Shown piece after piece: positions 5,771-10,375 of a stretch of DNA of 10,375 bases. The translations under genes were made by a program, and so were the position numbers. Source of the stretch: Opitutia bacterium. GTDB lineage: Bacteria > Verrucomicrobiota > Verrucomicrobiae > Opitutales > UBA953. The stretch lies in NCBI GenBank assembly GCA_947465345.1, contig CANHZL010000040.1, positions 1 through 10,375 of the forward strand, given 5' to 3'. Positions within the stretch are counted from its first letter, which is position 1. Each line of letters starts with the position of its first letter. Under the pieces are notes generated by a model. That model made no database searches, was not told the origin of the DNA, and saw only the letters and a program-made list of their open reading frames with translations.

Positions 5771-6805
5771 ATGAGCACCAAGAAATATAACGTCGGCATC
5801 ATCGGCTACGGTTGGGCCGCCACGGCCCACATCGATGCCATCAACGCGAGCAGCCAGGCGCAGGTCACGGCGATCTATTCTTCCCGCCCGCTCGATTCCG
5901 CGACCCTGAGCGCCAAGCACGGCGGCAAGATCAAGGCCTACGATACCGTCGAAGCCCTCCTCGCCGATCCGGAGATCCACGTGGTCGACATCACCAGCTA
6001 CCCCAGCCAGCACTGCGCCCAGGCCGTCGCCGCTGCCAAGGCGAAGAAGCACATCATCCTCGAGAAGCCGATGGCCAACTCGATGCCCGAGGTGCTCCAG
6101 ATTTTCGAAGCCGCCGAAAAGAACGGCGTAAAGGGCTGCGTCTGCTTCGAGTGCCGCTTCTCCAGCCAGATGGAAGCCACCAAGGCCGTCATCGACCAGG
6201 GCCTCATCGGCGACATCCATTACGGTGAAGTCGATTACTACCACGGCATCGGCCCCTGGTATGGCCAGTACCGCTGGAATATCGGCAAGAAGGATGGCGG
6301 CAGCGCCCTCCTCACCGCCGGCTGCCACGCCCTCGACGCGCTCCTGATGTGCATGCCAGGCGAAGTCGACTCGGTCACGAGCCTCAGCACGAAGTCGAAG
6401 AGCGACTACTTCACGCCCTACGAATACGACACCTCCGCGGTCACGATCCTGAAGTTCAAGAACGGCGCCGTCGGCAAATGCGCGGCCATCGTCGACTGCC
6501 TCCAGCCCTATTACTTCCACACCCACCTTGTGGGGAGCCATGGCAGCGTCCTCGATAACAAGTTCCACTCCGCCAAGCTGAAGACCAACAAGGCCCAGTG
6601 GAGCGGCCTCTCGATGAAGATGCTGGATTCCGGCGACGTCAGCGACCACCCCTACCAAGCCCAGTTCCAGGCCTTCTTCGATGCGCTCGACAAGGGGCAG
6701 AACATGCCGCTCACAAGCTTCCATGAAGCCCTCCGCACGTTCAAGGTGATCTTCGCCGCCGACCAGAGCGCAGCCAACGGCGGCCAGCCGGTCAAGGTCG
6801 CCTGA
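5771..6805 (+). CDS. Gfo/Idh/MocA-family NAD(P)-dependent oxidoreductase (second)
   Basis: A 344-residue dehydrogenase of the Gfo/Idh/MocA family, clearly diverged from the one at 3319. What is seen: a Rossmann loop GIIGYGWAA (G12-x-G14-x-x-A17, the GxGxxA variant); E98-K99-P100; and TAGCHALDALL, with H186 and D189 in the position of the family's catalytic H-x-x-D, while the usual first aspartate of that motif is T182. The frame is open upstream to a TTG at 5711, but those 20 residues are not family-like and the Rossmann strand begins right after the ATG at 5771, so I chose 5771. It leads a four-gene block, with the deacetylase starting four bases after its stop. Likely substrates are sugars, cyclitols or their glycosides; the partner genes suggest an N-acylated or phosphorylated sugar compound (inference). 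Confidence 0.9.
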   Translation: MSTKKYNVGIIGYGWAATAHIDAINASSQAQVTAIYSSRPLDSATLSAKHGGKIKAYDTVEALLADPEIHVVDITSYPSQHCAQAVAAAKAKKHIILEKPMANSMPEVLQIFEAAEKNGVKGCVCFECRFSSQMEATKAVIDQGLIGDIHYGEVDYYHGIGPWYGQYRWNIGKKDGGSALLTAGCHALDALLMCMPGEVDSVTSLSTKSKSDYFTPYEYDTSAVTILKFKNGAVGKCAAIVDCLQPYYFHTHLVGSHGSVLDNKFHSAKLKTNKAQWSGLSMKMLDSGDVSDHPYQAQFQAFFDALDKGQNMPLTSFHEALRTFKVIFAADQSAANGGQPVKVA

Positions 6806-6809
6806 ACCG

Positions 6810-7610
6810 ATGCCTTCCTGTCTCGCCATCTTCGCGCATCCCGACGACGTCGAATACTTCGCCGCCGGGACGATGCTCCAGCTCGCGAAGCGCGGCTGGG
6901 ACCTCCACTATTTCGACCTCTGCGCGGGCAATGGTGGCTCCGTCCAGATGGACGGCCCCACGACTGCGACCGTCCGCCTCGCGGAAGCCCAGGAAGCTGC
7001 CCGGATCCTCGGCGCGAAGTTCTACCCGCCAGTCGTTAACGATATGACGCTGACCTTCGATATCGAGGTCATGCGCAAGGTCGCCTCGGTCATCCGCCAG
7101 AGCCGCGCCGATATCGTGCTCACGCACGCGCTATCCGACTACATGGAAGACCACATGGCCTGCGCCCGTCTGGCGACCTCCGCCGCCTTCACCCACGGGA
7201 TGCCTAACTACGACACCGTCCCACCGGCGATGCCCTACGCTCATGACGTGACGATCTACCACGCGATGCCTCACGGACTCTGCACGCCACTGCGCCAGAA
7301 GGTCCGTGCCGGCCTCTATGTCGATGTCGCCCCGGTCCAAGACCAAGCTCGCAAGGCCTTGGCGGCCCACGCTTCCCAGAAGGATTGGCTGGATAAGAGC
7401 CAAGGTATGGACTCCTACCTACTCACGCTCGACAAGATGGCCGCCGCCGTGGGCGCGCTCTCTGGCAAATACGCGTTAGCCCAAGGCTGGAGCCGCCATC
7501 TCCACCTTGGCTACAGCGCCTCGGAAATCGACCCGCTTCGATCGGCCCTCGGTTCGGACTGCATGGTCGATGCCATCTACGAGGCCGCCCTCGAGAAACC
7601 TTTCCCATGA
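6810..7610 (+). CDS. PIG-L/LmbE-family zinc deacetylase
   Basis: A 266-residue member of the family that includes GlcNAc-PI de-N-acetylase, MshB and BshB. These are metal-dependent enzymes that remove acetyl groups from N-acetylglucosaminyl compounds. What is seen: the N-terminal metal motif AHPDDVE (H10, D12, D13, E15) in the expected first strand, and a later D114-H115 in DYMEDHMACARLA, where the third zinc-binding histidine sits. It also has RHLHLGYSASEIDPL near the C-terminus, a stretch I associate with planctomycete/verrucomicrobial homologues. No signal peptide is visible, so it is likely cytoplasmic. It starts four bases after the oxidoreductase stop and overlaps the next gene by four bases (ATGA), indicating translational coupling. 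It may de-N-acetylate an imported amino-sugar derivative; the substrate is unknown. Confidence 0.9.
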   Translation: MPSCLAIFAHPDDVEYFAAGTMLQLAKRGWDLHYFDLCAGNGGSVQMDGPTTATVRLAEAQEAARILGAKFYPPVVNDMTLTFDIEVMRKVASVIRQSRADIVLTHALSDYMEDHMACARLATSAAFTHGMPNYDTVPPAMPYAHDVTIYHAMPHGLCTPLRQKVRAGLYVDVAPVQDQARKALAAHASQKDWLDKSQGMDSYLLTLDKMAAAVGALSGKYALAQGWSRHLHLGYSASEIDPLRSALGSDCMVDAIYEAALEKPFP

Positions 7611-8554
7611 CCACCACCCTCTCGCGCCGTCGGTTCTTCCAGGTCGCTGGTCTCGCTACCCTCGCCTTGCCGCTCCGCGGATGGGCGGCGCTCGATACCT
7701 CGGGCGGCGACGAAATTGTCATCATCAATGACATCCACCTGACCGGTATCCCCGAAGAAAAGATCCCCGCGAACGCGAAGGCCGATGGTGAGCACCTCCG
7801 CACCGCGGTGAAGCAAATCCTCGCCCTCGCGAAGAAGCCCGCCGCCGTCATTATCAATGGCGACCTCGCCCTCGCGGTCGGCACCGCCGCCGACTACGCC
7901 GTGGTCCGCGAGCTCATCGACCCGTTACGCGACGCCGGCATCCCGGTTCACCTCACGCTCGGTAACCATGACGTCCGCGATATCTTCATGGCCGCCTTCC
8001 CTGAGATGAAGAGCTCCTCGGCACTCAAGGAACACCGCCACAACAGCCTTATCGACCTTCCCTCCACGCGCCTCATCCTGCTCGACACCCTCGACCAGAC
8101 CCCCGGCCCGGGCGGCAAGCTCGGTGCAGAGCAGATCGCTTGGATCCTCGCCAAGATCGACGAAGTCCCGACCAAGCAGGTCGTGATCGTCGGCCACCAC
8201 AACCCACAGGTCGGCGGCGACACGAGTCACTACAAGGGCGGCATCGTCGACACGGCGGACTTCTGGCCCGAGATCGCCAAGCGCCCGCAGGTGAAGGCTT
8301 ATATCCACGGCCACACCCATGAATGGACGCAGGCCTTGGAGAACGGCATCCACATCATCAGCACGATCGCCTGCGCCTACGTGTTCAATAAAAACACCAA
8401 CGCCACCGGCTGGACCTCCGCCCGCTTCAACGCCCACGGGTTCCAGCTAAAGCTCAACACCCTCGAGACCGACCACGCCTGGAACGGCGAGGCCAAGTGG
8501 TTCTTTGGACGCCAGCCGGCGCCCAAGAAGACCACCGCGCCTAAAAAGAAATAA
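7607..8554 (+). CDS. Tat-exported calcineurin-like metallophosphoesterase
   Basis: A 315-residue phosphoesterase with all metal-site motifs of the calcineurin-like fold in order: D42-x-H44 (INDIHLTG), N84-G85-D86, G119-N120-H121-D122, G196-H197-H198 and G235-H236-T237-H238. It resembles CpdA-like phosphodiesterases. The N-terminus SRRRFFQVAGLATLALPL is a good twin-arginine signal (S6-R7-R8-R9-F10-F11), so the folded, metal-loaded enzyme probably works outside the cytoplasm, in the periplasm or attached to the membrane. The C-terminus ends in a lysine-rich tail (PAPKKTTAPKKK). It overlaps the deacetylase stop by four bases and is followed two bases later by the AraC gene. In this operon it could strip phosphate from an extracellular sugar compound (inference). 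It could act on nucleotides or phosphodiesters instead. Confidence 0.9.
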   Translation: MTTTLSRRRFFQVAGLATLALPLRGWAALDTSGGDEIVIINDIHLTGIPEEKIPANAKADGEHLRTAVKQILALAKKPAAVIINGDLALAVGTAADYAVVRELIDPLRDAGIPVHLTLGNHDVRDIFMAAFPEMKSSSALKEHRHNSLIDLPSTRLILLDTLDQTPGPGGKLGAEQIAWILAKIDEVPTKQVVIVGHHNPQVGGDTSHYKGGIVDTADFWPEIAKRPQVKAYIHGHTHEWTQALENGIHIISTIACAYVFNKNTNATGWTSARFNAHGFQLKLNTLETDHAWNGEAKWFFGRQPAPKKTTAPKKK

Positions 8555-8556
8555 GC

Positions 8557-9420
8557 GTGCGCCTCATCAAGGAACAGCAATCTCCCGTCTCCGCGAACGA
8601 ACTCGTCGCGTGTGAGCACCTGAGTCAACGCGACTTCGGGTGCGTCTGGCATCACCACCCCGAGCATGAGATCTTCTTCCTGCTGCGCGGCGGCACCGAA
8701 CGCTGGATTGGCGACAAGATGGCGCCGCTCAAGGCTGGCGAGATTCTGCTCCTCGGCTCCGACCTCCCGCACGACTTCCGTAACGACCGCAAAGGCCGCC
8801 AAGCCGGCGTGGAGTGGATCCTCGTCCAGTTCCGCCCGAATCTCTTTGGCGAAGAGTGGACGCAACACTCCTCTGTCTCGGCCATCCGCCGCCTGCTCGA
8901 ACGCGCACGCCTCGGCCTCGAATTCAAAGGGGCGACCCGCAAGCAGGCCGCTGCCATCCTGCATAAGATGCCCAAAGCCCATGGGCTTCGCCGAATGGCG
9001 CTCTTGATTGATTTCCTCGAACTCGCCGCCAGCTCCGACGAACTCAAGGAGGTCGCCACGCCGGGCTTCCATGCGACCACCGACGCCAATACCTCGGATC
9101 GCATCGGCAACGTCGTCGCCCACATCAAGGCCAACCTCGGCAAACCCCTCTACGTGCCTGAACTCGCCGCATTGGCTGGCCTCAGCGAAAGCGCTTTCAG
9201 CCGCCTGTTCAAGAAGTGCACCGGCCGGTCCGTCCCGCAGTACCTCAATGAACTGCGCATCGCCCGCGCCGCCCGCCTGCTCGCCGAGACCGACGAGTCC
9301 GTAAAGCAGATTGCACACCAGTGCGGCTACCCCACCGCGGCTTATTTCCACCGCCAGTTCCAGCGTCACCAGGAACTCCCACCGCTCGCCTACCGCGAAG
9401 CCATCCGCCGCCACGCCTGA
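8557..9420 (+). CDS. AraC-family transcriptional regulator with cupin sensor domain
   Basis: A 287-residue regulator. The N-terminal half is a cupin-like ligand domain with WHHHPEHEIFFLLRGG (from W31) and a GEILLLGSDLPHDF strand. The C-terminal 100 residues carry the double helix-turn-helix: LYVPELAALAGLSESAFSRL (about 198-217), then a second unit VKQIAHQCGYPTAAYFHRQF (about 249-268), followed by the family-end P-x-x-Y-R. The glycine that usually precedes that proline region appears replaced (HQELPPLAYR). The start is a GTG two bases after the phosphoesterase stop, so it is the last gene of the 5771 block. It probably senses a sugar or sugar derivative and controls this locus. The 21-bp-spaced direct repeat at 5677-5707 is a candidate binding site; autoregulation would follow. 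Confidence 0.93.
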   Translation: MRLIKEQQSPVSANELVACEHLSQRDFGCVWHHHPEHEIFFLLRGGTERWIGDKMAPLKAGEILLLGSDLPHDFRNDRKGRQAGVEWILVQFRPNLFGEEWTQHSSVSAIRRLLERARLGLEFKGATRKQAAAILHKMPKAHGLRRMALLIDFLELAASSDELKEVATPGFHATTDANTSDRIGNVVAHIKANLGKPLYVPELAALAGLSESAFSRLFKKCTGRSVPQYLNELRIARAARLLAETDESVKQIAHQCGYPTAAYFHRQFQRHQELPPLAYREAIRRHA

Positions 9421-9439
9421 TCCCGACCCCCCTTCACCC

Positions 9440-9462
9440 ACAAAGAACCAAGAACAAAGAAC
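9440..9462 (+). repeat. ACAAAGAAC direct repeat ahead of the MFS gene
   Basis: ACAAAGAAC occurs at 9440-9448 and 9454-9462 with an AAC/AAG-rich linker, a 14-bp period. It is the only A-rich stretch of the spacer between the AraC gene and the permease, so it may be part of that gene's promoter or an upstream element. No clear -10 was found. It could also be simple low-complexity sequence. Confidence 0.5.
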
Positions 9463-9472
9463 TTTTCCTTTC

Positions 9473-9498
9473 CTACCCCTACCCCCACCCCTACCCCT
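9473..9498 (+). repeat. C-rich CCCCTA-type tract, copy 3
   Basis: Identical over all 26 bases to copy 1 (3287-3312), with C runs at 9476-9479, 9482-9486, 9488-9491 and 9494-9497. It ends 11 bases before the permease ATG at 9510, again in leader position. Further C runs (AACCCC, GACCCCTACC) continue across the start codon. The complement is a four-run G-quadruplex pattern. Confidence 0.9.
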
Positions 9499-9509
9499 TA
9501 TACAACCCC

Positions 9510-10375
9510 ATGACCCCTACCCTATATCTCCGCCTAGCCGTGATGGTCTTCCTCCACTACTTCGTGTGGAGCTGTTGGTATAACACCATGGCCGTGTATC
9601 TCGGTAAGCTGAACTTCACCGGCACCCAGATCGGCCTCGCCTATGGCACCACCGCCATCGGCGCGCTCGTCTCGCCCTTCCTTATCGGCGTCATCGCTGA
9701 CCGCTATGTACCGGCCCAACGCCTCCTCGGCGTCCTGCACCTGCTCGGCGCCGCCCTGCTCTGGTGGATCTCCCAGCAGACCAGCTTCAGCATCTTCTAC
9801 CCGTCGCTGATCGTCTACACGCTGACCTACATGGCCGGTCACGGACTCATCAACACCATCACCCTCACCCACGCCCCGAATCCGGCCAAGTGGTTCCCGA
9901 TCGTCATGGCCGCCGCCTCCGCTGGCTGGATCGCCGCCGCGAACGTGATCAACTTCGCAGGACTGGCGGACAATAAGGGCATGTTCACCCTCGCCTGCGG
10001 GGTCGCCGTCGCCATCGCGCTCTACTCCTTCACGCTGCCGAACACCCCGCCCAAGGGCGACGCCGGCCCCGTCTCGGCCAGCAAGCTCCTTGGCCTCGAC
10101 GCCCTGAAGCTCTTCAAGGACCGCTCCTTCGCGGTGTTCATGTTCTGCTCCTTTCTGATCTGCATCCCGCTGAGCTTCTACTTCACCTGGACGGGCGCTT
10201 TCCTCAGCGACATGAACGTCGCGAACTATGCCTCCAAGATGACCCTCGGCCAGGTCTCCGAGGTCGGGTTCCTTCTCCTACTGCCGGTGCTCCTGCCGTT
10301 TCTCGGTGCCAAGCGCATCATGATCCTCGGCATGGCCGCCTGGGCCGTCCGCTTCGCGCTGTTCGCTTACTTCCA
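9510..10375 (+). CDS. MFS permease, nucleoside:H+ symporter (NupG/XapB)-type (3' end missing)
   Basis: The first 288 residues of a multi-pass inner-membrane transporter; the gene runs off the right edge with no stop. What is seen: about nine hydrophobic spans (roughly residues 7-31, 39-62, 69-87, 94-116, 128-148, 158-176, 208-233, 251-270 and from 271 on) and an MFS-type loop G60-V-I-A-D64-R65 between spans 2 and 3. The opening MVFLHYFVWSCWYNTMAVYL and TGTQIGLAYGTTAIGALVSP match the nucleoside:H+ symporter subgroup. A longer hydrophilic loop near 177-205 divides the two halves, as in MFS proteins. The region after span 4 (INTITLTHAPNPAKWFP) departs from the subgroup pattern I remember, so specificity may differ from nucleosides; a sugar or glycoside is plausible given the neighbours. 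An alternative ATG at 9543 would cut span 1, so 9510 is preferred. Confidence 0.88.
   Translation, partial: MTPTLYLRLAVMVFLHYFVWSCWYNTMAVYLGKLNFTGTQIGLAYGTTAIGALVSPFLIGVIADRYVPAQRLLGVLHLLGAALLWWISQQTSFSIFYPSLIVYTLTYMAGHGLINTITLTHAPNPAKWFPIVMAAASAGWIAAANVINFAGLADNKGMFTLACGVAVAIALYSFTLPNTPPKGDAGPVSASKLLGLDALKLFKDRSFAVFMFCSFLICIPLSFYFTWTGAFLSDMNVANYASKMTLGQVSEVGFLLLLPVLLPFLGAKRIMILGMAAWAVRFALFAYF

Noticed and set aside
5439..5790. Two short overlapping frames (79 and 100 codons) in the repeat-rich spacer
   Set aside because: Their sequence follows the DNA repeats (PTPTPTP-like stretches), there is no supporting start context or family motif, and they run through the putative hairpin and operator.
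5750..6829. Long antisense open frame (359 codons) opposite the second oxidoreductase
   Set aside because: It is an ordinary mirror frame of a GC-rich gene: the sense strand has a complete family match, and the antisense product is Val/Gly/Asp-rich with no recognisable motif.
8377..9441. Antisense open frame (354 codons) across the phosphoesterase end and AraC gene
   Set aside because: It spans two well-supported + strand genes and their junction, and shows no domain motif; it is a codon-bias shadow.
3287..9498. CRISPR-like interpretation of the three repeated C-rich tracts
   Set aside because: They are kilobases apart, low in complexity and sit at gene leaders; there are no regular spacers and no cas genes.

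Overview
The window reads as part of a GC-rich, densely packed bacterial chromosome. It most resembles a Verrucomicrobiota (Opitutales-like) or related PVC-group heterotroph. That assignment is inference, from the gene families present, the heavy C/G third-position bias, and start codons that lack Shine-Dalgarno sequences. There is no rRNA or other marker gene to confirm it. All ten protein genes lie on the + strand; the first is cut by the left edge and the last by the right edge. No tRNA, rRNA, CRISPR array or transposase was seen.

Layout. (1) 2-3219 is a tight block: the 3' part of a class I (DhnA/LacD-type) aldolase, then GlcD-like FAD oxidase, then GlcF-like iron-sulfur/CCG protein. (2) A 99-base spacer carries a 14-bp tandem repeat and a C-rich tract. 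(3) 3319-5458 holds a Gfo/Idh/MocA oxidoreductase and a PfkB-family sugar kinase. (4) A 312-base spacer (5459-5770) is crowded with a hairpin, short repeats, a second C-rich tract and a 21-bp-spaced direct repeat that could be an operator. (5) 5771-9420 is a tightly coupled block: a second Gfo/Idh/MocA oxidoreductase, a PIG-L/LmbE deacetylase, a Tat-exported metallophosphoesterase and an AraC regulator. (6) An 89-base spacer holds a third C-rich tract, 26 bases of it identical to the first. (7) From 9510 to the right edge is an MFS permease of the nucleoside:H+ symporter type.

Taken together this looks like a carbohydrate (or sugar-derivative) utilisation locus. A plausible flow is uptake by the MFS permease; removal of acyl or phosphate decorations by the deacetylase and phosphoesterase; oxidation by the Gfo/Idh enzymes; phosphorylation by the PfkB kinase; cleavage by the aldolase; and oxidation of a released 2-hydroxyacid (glycolate or lactate) by GlcDF. 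The AraC protein would be the local sensor. Each family call is well supported by motifs. The joint pathway and its substrate are inference. The most unusual DNA feature is the recurring CCCCTA-type tract, which comes before each of the three later transcription units in the same orientation and would form a strong G-quadruplex on the template strand.
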